Source of the DNA: Acidimicrobiales bacterium
GTDB lineage: Bacteria > Actinomycetota > Acidimicrobiia > Acidimicrobiales > UBA8190
DNA: 32,292 nt
Direction: 5' to 3'
Assembly (NCBI GenBank): GCA_035531755.1
Contig: DATKSK010000060.1
Coordinates: forward strand, 1-32,292
Position numbers and translations under genes: made by a program
Part shown: positions 1-6,280 of the stretch, piece after piece
Layout: each line of letters starts with the position of its first letter
Numbering within the stretch: the stretch's first letter is position 1
Notes under the pieces: generated by a model
What the model was told of the DNA's origin: nothing
The model's input: only the letters and a program-made list of their open reading frames with translations
Databases searched by the model: none

Positions 1-26
1 CCCCCGACCCCGCCCCGGCCCTGGGC

Positions 27-51
27 CCTCCGCGGCATCCGACCGCGGGGG
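27..51. terminator. Possible hairpin terminator of an off-window gene
   Basis: Positions 27-35 can pair with 43-51 (core CCGCGG on both sides, one G-U pair) around a 7-nt loop. The stem is followed by only two T residues. It sits between the window edge and the mec promoter, so it could end a gene lying to the left. In DNA this GC-rich such hairpins arise easily by chance. Confidence 0.3.
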
Positions 52-111
52 TTGCCCCGAGCGCCTCGGACGACCAGTCGAGCGTCCTCGCCCTGGGGCG
101 GGGGGTCCCGG

Positions 112-117
112 TACCCT
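112..117 (+). promoter_or_regulatory. Leaderless-type -10 box for mec
   Basis: TACCCT is followed by 7 nt (CGTCGGG) and then the ATG at 125. There is no purine-rich ribosome-binding site. This geometry puts the transcription start on or next to the A of the start codon, as in leaderless actinobacterial mRNAs. No clear -35 element is visible. Confidence 0.6.
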
Positions 118-124
118 CGTCGGG

Positions 125-532
125 ATGCTCCGGCTGCCCGCCCCGGTCTACGCGCAGATCATCGGGCACTGCCTGCACGGCCTGCCCGACGAGGCCTGCG
201 GGCTGCTCGCGGGCGACCCGGCCACGGGGAGCGTGGTGGTCAGCTACCCCACCCGGAACGTGGCGGACTCGGCCAAGCTCTACACGGTCGACCCCGGTGA
301 CCACCTCCGCGCCGACCGCGACGCCGAGGAGCGGGGGATCGAGATCATCGGGGTGTTCCACTCCCACACCCACACCGACGCCTACCCGTCGCCGACCGAT
401 GTGGCCCAGGCGCCGGACCCCGGCTGGCACTACGTCGTGGTGTCGCTGCGCGACACCCACCCGGCTGTGCGTTCCTACCGCATCCGGGGCGATCTGGTCG
501 ACGAGGAGCCCGTCGTGGTCGAGCCCCGGTAG
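125..532 (+). CDS. mec: Mec-type JAMM/M67 metallopeptidase
   Basis: This 135-residue zinc peptidase of the JAMM (MPN+) family has the full motif: E23, then H79-x-H81, then S89 and D92 in the usual H-x-H-x(10)-D arrangement. In Mycobacterium, Mec removes the cysteine that CysM attaches to the C-terminus of the sulfur carrier CysO, freeing cysteine. The next two genes here are cysO and cysM, so the same cytosolic role is likely. The ATG at 125 is chosen because a -10-like TACCCT ends 7 nt before it and no ribosome-binding site is present, which fits a leaderless message. The length is typical of stand-alone bacterial JAMM proteins. Confidence 0.9.
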   Translation: MLRLPAPVYAQIIGHCLHGLPDEACGLLAGDPATGSVVVSYPTRNVADSAKLYTVDPGDHLRADRDAEERGIEIIGVFHSHTHTDAYPSPTDVAQAPDPGWHYVVVSLRDTHPAVRSYRIRGDLVDEEPVVVEPR

Positions 533-614
533 AATACCGACCAGATTCGTCAACATTCGTTGCCGGCCGTCCCCGCCGTCGGGCGCCGGGCGGCGACCGT
601 CCAGGGAGGAAATC

Positions 615-890
615 GTGCCCGTCGAAGTGAGGCTCCCCACCGTCCTGCGCCAGCACGCCGGTGGGAAGACCACGGTCTCGGCCGAGGGCACCACCATCGG
701 CGAGGTCCTCGCCGACCTGGTGCGGACCTACCCGGGGATGGCCGGGCAGGTCCTGACCGAGGACGGGTCGCTGCACCGGTTCGTGAACGTGTATGTCGAC
801 GACGACGACGTCCGCTACCTCGACCAGCTCGACACCAAGGTGGGTGACGGCGACACCGTGTCGATCCTGCCGGCCGTGGCCGGCGGCTGA
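615..890 (+). CDS. cysO: Sulfur-carrier protein CysO (ThiS/MoaD fold)
   Basis: This 91-residue beta-grasp protein ends in Ala-Val-Ala-Gly-Gly. The terminal Gly-Gly is where MoaD/ThiS-type carriers are thiocarboxylated. In Mycobacterium the CysO thiocarboxylate is the sulfur donor for CysM, and Mec then cleaves off cysteine. The GTG start at 615 is fixed by a strong AGGGAGGA site 4 nt upstream. The frame is open further upstream but overlaps mec and has no second site. A TAGAAT box at 530-535, overlapping the mec stop codon, could give cysO its own promoter with a leader of about 70 nt. The enzyme that loads sulfur (a MoeZ-like adenylyltransferase) is not in the window. Confidence 0.92.
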   Translation: MPVEVRLPTVLRQHAGGKTTVSAEGTTIGEVLADLVRTYPGMAGQVLTEDGSLHRFVNVYVDDDDVRYLDQLDTKVGDGDTVSILPAVAGG

Positions 891-920
891 GGTCGGCCCG
901 GGCACCCGACGGGCATCGCT

Positions 921-1868
921 ATGGCCCTGGTCACCAGCATCCTCGATCTGATCGGCGACACCCCGCTCGTCGACGTCAGCGCGCTCAGCCCCAATCCCGA
1001 CGTCCGCATCCTCGTCAAGCTCGAGGGGCACAACCCCGGGGGGTCGGTCAAGGACCGCATCGCACTGTCGATGGTCGAGGAGGCCGAGAAGGACGGTCGC
1101 CTCTCGCCGGGCGCCACCCTCATGGAGCCCTCGTCGGGGAACACCGGCATCGGCCTGGCGCTGGTGGCGCGGGTGAAGGGCTACCACCTCACGGTGGTGC
1201 TGCCGTCGAACGTGTCGGTGGAGCGCAAGCAGCTCCTGGCCGTGTGGGGCGCTGAGGTGATCGAGTCGCCCGGGAGCGAAGGGTCGAACGGGGCGGTGCG
1301 CATGGCCGAGCGGGTGCACGCCGAGCACCCCGAGTGGGTCTTCCTCTACCAGTATGCCAACGCCGCGAACCCCAAGGCCCACTACGAGGGCACCGGGCCG
1401 GAGATCTGGCGGGACTGCCCCGAGGTGACCCACTTCGTGGCCGGCCTGGGCACCTCTGGCACCCTCCTCGGGGTGGGCAGGTTCCTGAAGGAACGCAACC
1501 CCGCCGTCGAGGTGTGGGCCGTGGAGCCCCCCGCCGGCGAGATGGTGGACGGGCTGCGCAACCTCGACGACGGGTACATCCCGCCCATCTTCAGCGACCT
1601 GGGGGGCCCGGAGATCCTGGACCGCAAGACCATGGTGGGGCCCCGCCAGTCGATCGAATGGACCCGCAGGCTCGCCGAGGTGGGCGTCTTCGCCGGCATC
1701 TCGTCGGGCGCCGCCATGGCCGGAGCGGCCAAGTGCGCCCAGTCCATCGAGTCCGGGGTCATCGTGGTCGTCTCCGCCGACGGTGGCTGGAAGTACCTGT
1801 CGACGGGCGCCTGGACCGACGACCTCGACGTCGTGGTCGAGCGGGCCAGGCACACCATCTACTTCTGA
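921..1868 (+). CDS. cysM: CysM, CysO-dependent cysteine synthase
   Basis: This 315-residue fold-type II PLP enzyme has its Schiff-base lysine at K44 in GGSVKDR, a phosphate/carboxylate loop SSGNTG at 71-76 and a PLP-phosphate loop GLGTSGT near residue 175. Sequence alone does not separate O-acetylserine from O-phosphoserine users. Its place 30 bp behind cysO and mec points to the mycobacterial CysM reaction: O-phosphoserine plus CysO thiocarboxylate gives CysO-cysteine, an oxidant-resistant cysteine route. No strong ribosome-binding site precedes the ATG, so it probably depends on coupling with cysO. The C-terminal tail ending in aromatic residues (IYF) matches the region that closes the active site in this subgroup. 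Confidence 0.92.
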   Translation: MALVTSILDLIGDTPLVDVSALSPNPDVRILVKLEGHNPGGSVKDRIALSMVEEAEKDGRLSPGATLMEPSSGNTGIGLALVARVKGYHLTVVLPSNVSVERKQLLAVWGAEVIESPGSEGSNGAVRMAERVHAEHPEWVFLYQYANAANPKAHYEGTGPEIWRDCPEVTHFVAGLGTSGTLLGVGRFLKERNPAVEVWAVEPPAGEMVDGLRNLDDGYIPPIFSDLGGPEILDRKTMVGPRQSIEWTRRLAEVGVFAGISSGAAMAGAAKCAQSIESGVIVVVSADGGWKYLSTGAWTDDLDVVVERARHTIYF

Positions 1869-1901
1869 CCCCCGGCGCAGCTCGCAGGCCGGGTGGGCGG
1901 G

Positions 1902-1907
1902 TAGGTT
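1902..1907 (+). promoter_or_regulatory. Leaderless-type -10 box for the ferritin-like gene
   Basis: TAGGTT is followed by 6 nt and then the ATG at 1914. No ribosome-binding site is present in the 45-bp gap after cysM. This suggests a separate, leaderless transcript for the ferritin-like gene. Confidence 0.5.
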
Positions 1908-1913
1908 GCTGGC

Positions 1914-2468
1914 ATGGCCGACTTCCTGACCGACATCGAGACCCTGCGCCGCCAGGCCCGTGAACACATGGACCGGGGCCCGATCACCGACTCCTACGGT
2001 GCGGACCGCGAACGGGTCATCGCCGTGCTCAACGAAGTGCTCGCCACCGAGCTCGTGTGCGTGCTGCGCTACAAGCGGCACTACTACATGGCCCACGGTA
2101 TCAACTCGGGCCCTGTCGCCGCCGAGTTCCTGCAGCACGCCACCGACGAGCAGGGCCACGCCGACCTGGTGGCGGCGCGCATCGTGCAGCTCCAGGGTGA
2201 GCCCGACTTCAACCCCGAGACGCTGGCGGCTCGGAGCCACGCGGAGTACGCCCACAGTAGCGACCTCATCGAGATGATCCGAGAGGACCTCGTTGCCGAG
2301 CGGGTGGCGGTGGCCTCCTACCAGGAGATCATCCGCTGGCTCTCCGACAAGGACCCCACCACGCGGCGCATGATCGAGGACATCCTCACGGTCGAGGAGG
2401 AGCACGCGGACGACCTGCTCAACCTGTTGCAGGACCTCGGCGCGTCCCCCGACGGAGCGTTTCACTGA
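1914..2468 (+). CDS. Ferritin-like (bacterioferritin-type) four-helix diiron protein
   Basis: This 184-residue protein is predicted to be a helical bundle with spaced diiron ligands: E46 in helix 1, E79 and H82 (ExxH) in helix 2, E127 in helix 3, and E158 with H161 (second ExxH) in helix 4. This is the ferroxidase pattern of ferritins and bacterioferritins, so iron oxidation and storage or peroxide removal is the likely role. It follows cysM by 45 bp, has its own leaderless-type promoter, and ends where a small unknown frame begins. It is not part of the mycobacterial version of this locus. It could be a rubrerythrin-like relative, but no rubredoxin-type Cys pairs are present. Confidence 0.8.
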   Translation: MADFLTDIETLRRQAREHMDRGPITDSYGADRERVIAVLNEVLATELVCVLRYKRHYYMAHGINSGPVAAEFLQHATDEQGHADLVAARIVQLQGEPDFNPETLAARSHAEYAHSSDLIEMIREDLVAERVAVASYQEIIRWLSDKDPTTRRMIEDILTVEEEHADDLLNLLQDLGASPDGAFH

Positions 2469-2794
2469 CCGCGCGCAAGGCGTCGGGGAAGTCGGCGGGC
2501 CGGCGCGGCGCGCCGCCGCCGGTCCCCGCGCACCTGCACCGGCTGGAGGAGTGGAACGGACTGCGGCGCGGGGACCCCGTCGAGATCGACGGGCCGGTGC
2601 TACGGGGTGCTGCCTGGCGGTTCCTCGGCTACGTCCGCAACGAGCGCAACGGGGCGGAGTCCGTGGAGGTCATCGGGGGCCGGCCCGGCGAGGACCGGGT
2701 GCGCTCCTTCCTCCCGTCCCAGGTGTTCCCCGTGGGAGGGCGGCGGGCCGGGCGGGCCTCCATCGCCGACGCCCCGCAGCTGCCGCTCGGTTGA
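2465..2794 (+). CDS. Small conserved-looking protein, unusual start
   Basis: A clear coding frame with strong G/C third positions runs from the end of the ferritin-like gene to TGA at 2794. It reads about 109 residues: a basic Lys/Arg/Pro/Ala-rich N-terminus, then a compact core containing GDPVEIDG, WRFLGYVRN and RSFLPSQVFP. The only standard start in frame is GTG 2597, which would cut into the core. The natural start seems to be CTG at 2465, whose last two bases share the TGA of the preceding gene (CTGA overlap), suggesting translational coupling. I do not recognise a named function. It resembles small actinobacterial proteins of unknown function. The coding call is fairly sure; the start is not. 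Confidence 0.6.
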   Translation: MTARKASGKSAGRRGAPPPVPAHLHRLEEWNGLRRGDPVEIDGPVLRGAAWRFLGYVRNERNGAESVEVIGGRPGEDRVRSFLPSQVFPVGGRRAGRASIADAPQLPLG

Positions 2795-2855
2795 GCCGCC
2801 ACCTGGTCGGACAGCCGCCTGGTCGACCTCGATCAGCCGGGAGCGGCCGGTGCCG

Positions 2856-2861
2856 TAGCCT
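2856..2861 (+). promoter_or_regulatory. Leaderless-type -10 box for murI
   Basis: TAGCCT is followed by 7 nt (CGTGAGG) and the ATG at 2869. The GAGG directly touching the ATG is too close to work as a ribosome-binding site, so a leaderless start is more likely. Confidence 0.55.
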
Positions 2862-2868
2862 CGTGAGG

Positions 2869-3777
2869 ATGGACGGCCGGCCGATCGGCATGTTCGACAG
2901 CGGGTTCGGTGGTCTCACCGTCGCCCGGGCCCTGATCGACCTGGCGCCCCACGAGGACCTCGTGTACGTGGGCGACACCGGCCGGTACCCCTACGGCCCG
3001 CGCGACCTCGCCGAGGTGCGCGCGTTCGCCGCGCAGATCGCCCGCTGGCTCGTCGACGAGATCGACGTCAAGCTGATCGTGGTGGCGTGCAATACGGCCG
3101 CGGCGGCGGGCCTCGACGCGCTACGAGCGAGCGTGCCGGTCCCCGTGGTGGGCGTCATCGAGCCGGGGGTGCGTGCCCTGGCCAGGGCGACGCGCAATCG
3201 ACGAGTGGGCGTGGTGGGCACGGTGGGGACGATCTCCTCGGGCGCCTACCAGCGCGCCATCGGCGAGCTCCCGGTCCCGGTCGAGCTGGCGTGCGCGGCG
3301 TGCCCCGGGTTCGTGGAGTTCGTCGAGCGCGGCGAGACGCGCTCGGACCAGGTGGCTGTGCTCGCCGAGCGGCTGCTGGCCCCGGTGCGCGACGCCGGCG
3401 TGGACAGCCTGCTGCTCGGATGCACCCACTACCCGTTCCTGGCCCGCACGATCGCGGATGTGATGGGTCGTGACGTGGTCCTCGTGTCCTCGGCCGACGA
3501 GACGGCCTTCGAGGTGCGCGCCGTGCTCGCGGCCGACGGCCTCGGGCGCGGTGACGACCGTCCGGGGACGCTACGGGTGTACTCGTCGGGAGACGTGGCC
3601 TGGTTCCGGACGGTGGGAAGCCGCCTCTTCGGGGGCGAGCTCGGCGACGTGCGGGCCCTCACGTGGCCCACCCTTGCGCCGGTGGGGGTGCCCGACACCG
3701 CGACGGCGCCGCACCCGGGGGCTCCGGCGCGGCGTGCCGGCGCGGGCGGCGCCGGCCGCGACCGCGCGTCGGGCTGA
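2869..3777 (+). CDS. murI: Glutamate racemase MurI
   Basis: This cofactor-independent racemase makes D-glutamate for peptidoglycan. The 302-residue product begins with the family signature IGMFDSGFGG (D10-S11 bind substrate) and has both catalytic cysteines: C74 in VACNTA and C185 in GCTHYP. The start at 2869 places the signature a few residues from the N-terminus, as usual. The longer in-frame extension back to 2551 is an out-of-frame shadow of the small upstream gene. The last 30 or so residues are Ala/Gly/Arg-rich and probably disordered. The gene is followed after 3 bp by a metallo-beta-lactamase-fold gene, as in Mycobacterium. Confidence 0.95.
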   Translation: MDGRPIGMFDSGFGGLTVARALIDLAPHEDLVYVGDTGRYPYGPRDLAEVRAFAAQIARWLVDEIDVKLIVVACNTAAAAGLDALRASVPVPVVGVIEPGVRALARATRNRRVGVVGTVGTISSGAYQRAIGELPVPVELACAACPGFVEFVERGETRSDQVAVLAERLLAPVRDAGVDSLLLGCTHYPFLARTIADVMGRDVVLVSSADETAFEVRAVLAADGLGRGDDRPGTLRVYSSGDVAWFRTVGSRLFGGELGDVRALTWPTLAPVGVPDTATAPHPGAPARRAGAGGAGRDRASG

Positions 3778-3780
3778 GCC

Positions 3781-4512
3781 GTGCTCACCCTCACGGTCCT
3801 CGGCTGCGACGGCAGCCACCAGGGGGCGGGCGGCGCCGCCAGCGGGTACCTGGTGCGGTCGTGGGCGTCGGGCACCGCCGTATGGCTCGACGCCGGCCCG
3901 GGGACGTTCGGCAACCTGCAGCACTTCACCGACCCGTTGGCGCTGTCGGCCATCGTCCTCACCCACGAGCACAGCGACCACTTCAGCGACGTGGAGGGGT
4001 TCATCACCGCGGCTCGCTGGGTGTACGGGTTCCATCGGGCGCCCGTCCCCGTCTACGCCGCGCCGGGGATCAGGGCGAGGATCCAGCAAGCCACCGACGG
4101 GATCCTCGATTGGCACGAGGTGGGTGACGGTGACGGGGCGGACGTCGGTGACCTGCGCCTGCTGTTCAGCCGCACCGACCATCCGCCCGTCACCCTGGCC
4201 GTTCGGCTCGACGGGGCGTCGGGCGCGCTGGGCTACTCTGCGGACTCCGGTCCGGGCTGGTCGTTCTCGGCGCTCGGCCCGGGTCTCGACCTCGCACTGT
4301 GCGAGGCCACCTACACCGTCGAGCACGAGGGGACCGCGGGACACATGAGCGGGCGCCAGGCAGGGGCCAATGCCAAGGGGGCCGGCGCCCGTCGGTTGGT
4401 CGTGACGCACCGGTGGCCGACGGTCCCGGCCGCGGCCATCCTCGTCGAAGCCGGCGAGACCTTCGGGGGCCATGTCGACCAGGCGGCCGTGGGCCGCGGC
4501 TTCTCCCTGTGA
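3781..4512 (+). CDS. Metallo-beta-lactamase-fold hydrolase, Rv1339-like
   Basis: This 243-residue protein has the metal motif H62-E-H64-S-D66-H67, an early strand ending in LDAGPG (D37), a later histidine in TDHPP and the acidic YSADSG segment. It lacks a signal peptide, so it is cytosolic. The position between murI and rph matches mycobacterial Rv1339, a protein of this fold reported to act as an unusual cyclic-nucleotide phosphodiesterase. That activity is inferred from family and synteny. An RNase Z-like or other phosphodiester substrate remains possible. The GTG start lies 3 bp after murI, implying coupled translation. Confidence 0.82.
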   Translation: MLTLTVLGCDGSHQGAGGAASGYLVRSWASGTAVWLDAGPGTFGNLQHFTDPLALSAIVLTHEHSDHFSDVEGFITAARWVYGFHRAPVPVYAAPGIRARIQQATDGILDWHEVGDGDGADVGDLRLLFSRTDHPPVTLAVRLDGASGALGYSADSGPGWSFSALGPGLDLALCEATYTVEHEGTAGHMSGRQAGANAKGAGARRLVVTHRWPTVPAAAILVEAGETFGGHVDQAAVGRGFSL

Positions 4513-4576
4513 TCGGCCTGCGGGTCGTGCGCGGCGCGCACGTTCCGACCGGCGCCCACCTCGTGGCCGCCCGGCG

Positions 4577-5329
4577 ATGAGCACCGATCCCCGCGCCCTG
4601 CGGGCCGACGGCCGTGCCGTGGGCGACCTGCGCCCGGTGTCGTTCACCCGCGACTTCACCGAGCTGGCCAACGGGTCGGTGCTCGTGTCGATGGGCAAGA
4701 CCATGGTCCTGTGCACGGCGTCGGTGGAGGATCGCGTCCCGCCGTGGCTGCGCGGTGGCGGCAAGGGATGGGTCACCGCCGAGTACTCGCTGCTCCCGGG
4801 GTCGTCGGCCGAACGAGTCGGCCGCGAGGCGGCCAAGGGCCGTCAGTCTGGTCGCACCCACGAGATCCAACGTCTCATCGGGCGGTCGCTGCGGGCCGTG
4901 ACCGACCTCGTGGCCATGGGCGAGCTCCAGGTGACGGTGGACTGCGACGTCCTGCAGGCCGACGGCGGGACTCGGACGGCGTCCATCTGCGGTGCCTACG
5001 TCGCACTGCACGACTGCTTCACTCGCTTGATGCAGAAACGGCTGATCTCCTCGCACCCGCTCACCGACGGATGTGCAGCGGTCTCGGTAGGCGTGGTCGA
5101 CGGCGCCTGCCTCCTCGACCTCGACTACTCCGAGGATTCGCGAGCCGAGGTGGACATGAACGTGGTGATGACGGGGAGCGGGCGGTTCATCGAGGTGCAG
5201 GGCACGGCCGAGGGCATGGCCTTCACCCGTGGCGAGCTCGACGAGCTGCTGGCTCTGGCGGAGAGCGGCATCGCCGTCCTCCTCGACGCTCAGCAGTCCG
5301 TCGTCGCCGATCCTCCTGCCCCTCGATGA
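4577..5329 (+). CDS. rph: Ribonuclease PH
   Basis: This 250-residue phosphorolytic 3'-exoribonuclease trims tRNA precursors. Recognisable segments include [13 protein letters not shown] at the N-terminus, [32 protein letters not shown] (the hexamer and tRNA-binding region) and [10 protein letters not shown]-like [10 protein letters not shown] (phosphate site). The length is normal. The ATG at 4577 is chosen because it directly precedes the conserved N-terminus. No strong ribosome-binding site is seen. A 6-bp hairpin (4527-4541) lies in the short gap after the preceding gene. Its stop overlaps the next start (ATGA), so rph and rdgB are coupled. Confidence 0.95.
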   Translation: MSTDPRALRADGRAVGDLRPVSFTRDFTELANGSVLVSMGKTMVLCTASVEDRVPPWLRGGGKGWVTAEYSLLPGSSAERVGREAAKGRQSGRTHEIQRLIGRSLRAVTDLVAMGELQVTVDCDVLQADGGTRTASICGAYVALHDCFTRLMQKRLISSHPLTDGCAAVSVGVVDGACLLDLDYSEDSRAEVDMNVVMTGSGRFIEVQGTAEGMAFTRGELDELLALAESGIAVLLDAQQSVVADPPAPR

Positions 5330-6033
5330 CGGCGATGGCTCCCGGCGGCAACGGCCAGGGCCACGACCACGGCCGTGGCCACGGGGGCTCCGGTGACGGC
5401 CGCGGCGGGGACGGCCACGGCGGCGGGCGCCTGCGCCTGGTGCTCGCCACCGCCAATCCCGACAAGGCCGCAGAGATCGTGGCCATCGTGGCCGCCGCCG
5501 CCGCCGACCGTGTCGAGCTGGTGGCCCGGCCGGGCACCGTGGTCGAGGTCGAGGAGACCGGGGACACCCTCGAGGAGAACGCCCGCCTGAAGGCGTACGC
5601 GCTCCTCGAGGCGACAGGCCTGCCAGCAGTCGCCGACGACACCGGGCTCGAGGTCGACGCCCTCGACGGCGCCCCGGGCGTGTACTCGTCGCGTTTCGCC
5701 GGTGAGCACGCCTCCTACGACGACAACGTGGCCAAGCTCCTGGCCGACCTCGAGGCCGCCGGGGCGCACGGCCCCGAGGCGCGCCGGGCCCGGTTCCGCA
5801 CCGTGGCCATGGCCTGCTTCCCCGGCGGGCGGGAGGTGGTGGCGAACGGCGTGGTCGAGGGCTCCATCGCCGAGGCCCGGCGGGGGGGCGAGGGCTTCGG
5901 CTACGACCCGGTGTTCGTGCCCGACGGTGGGGACGGGCGCACCTTCGCCGAAATGACCGCCCCGGAGAAGAACGCCCGATCGCACCGGGCCCGGGCGTTC
6001 CGGGCCCTGGCGGTGGGGCTGGTCTCGGCCTGA
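5326..6033 (+). CDS. rdgB: dITP/XTP pyrophosphatase (RdgB/HAM1) with His/Gly-rich N-terminus
   Basis: This 235-residue house-cleaning enzyme hydrolyses non-canonical purine triphosphates (dITP, XTP) to monophosphates. Family motifs are present: [12 protein letters not shown] at about 40, [12 protein letters not shown] with its metal-binding acidic residues, [10 protein letters not shown], and SHRARA near the C-terminus. The ATG at 5326 overlaps the rph stop. Before the conserved core lies an unusual stretch of about 34 residues that is almost only Gly, His, Asp, Arg and Asn. A later start would have to lie beyond this, and none with a ribosome-binding site is visible. The extension may be a flexible or metal-binding tail. 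Confidence 0.93.
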   Translation: MTAMAPGGNGQGHDHGRGHGGSGDGRGGDGHGGGRLRLVLATANPDKAAEIVAIVAAAAADRVELVARPGTVVEVEETGDTLEENARLKAYALLEATGLPAVADDTGLEVDALDGAPGVYSSRFAGEHASYDDNVAKLLADLEAAGAHGPEARRARFRTVAMACFPGGREVVANGVVEGSIAEARRGGEGFGYDPVFVPDGGDGRTFAEMTAPEKNARSHRARAFRALAVGLVSA

Positions 6034-6182
6034 TCGTGGCCCTCGGCCGCGTGGGCGTGCTCTCGGACTGAGCGCGGCCGCGCCTTTCGAGGGCCTGGAA
6101 TCTCGGAGGGCGCCATCAATCGGCATCCGCGGGGAATTCCTGTAGCGATTCCGCCAAAAAAGTGCCTCCGCGCGCCCAAAGT

Positions 6183-6196
6183 GGGACTTTGGTCCC
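6183..6196. promoter_or_regulatory. DosR/DevR-like palindromic operator
   Basis: GGGACTTTGGTCCC is a perfect GGGAC-N4-GTCCC palindrome. It matches the core of the mycobacterial DosR consensus (GGGACTWWAGTCCC) except for one central base. Its centre lies about 43 bp before the transcription start predicted from TACGGT at 6220-6225, the usual place for an activating DosR-type site. The flanking bases do not match the outer part of the consensus. It would control the surface-protein gene at 6281. Confidence 0.5.
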
Positions 6197-6203
6197 TCAC
6201 TTC

Positions 6204-6243
6204 TGACTCTCCGCAGTCTTACGGTGACTAGTAGTGAGAGTCA
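6204..6243 (+). promoter_or_regulatory. -10 region flanked by an 8-bp inverted repeat
   Basis: A likely -10 box TACGGT (6220-6225) is bracketed by perfect 8-bp inverted arms, TGACTCTC at 6204-6211 and GAGAGTCA at 6236-6243. The arms lie symmetrically around the -10 box and predicted start, which suggests a second operator or a DNA hairpin. This stretch is clearly less GC-rich than the surroundings. Confidence 0.4.
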
Positions 6244-6280
6244 TCAGCCCCCGGGTGACACGTGGGGAAGAGGGCCCGAA

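Noticed and set aside
345-2465. Very long open frame on the minus strand opposite mec-cysO-cysM-ferritin
   Set aside because: It mirrors the real genes codon for codon; high GC removes stops from the antisense frame. Its protein is low complexity (His/Val/Asp/Arg) with no motif.
2551-2868. N-terminal extension of MurI
   Set aside because: The racemase signature begins right after 2869; the upstream part overlaps the small gene in another frame.
4527-4541. Terminator before rph
   Set aside because: The 6-bp stem is short, has no T-run, and the gene order argues for one operon.
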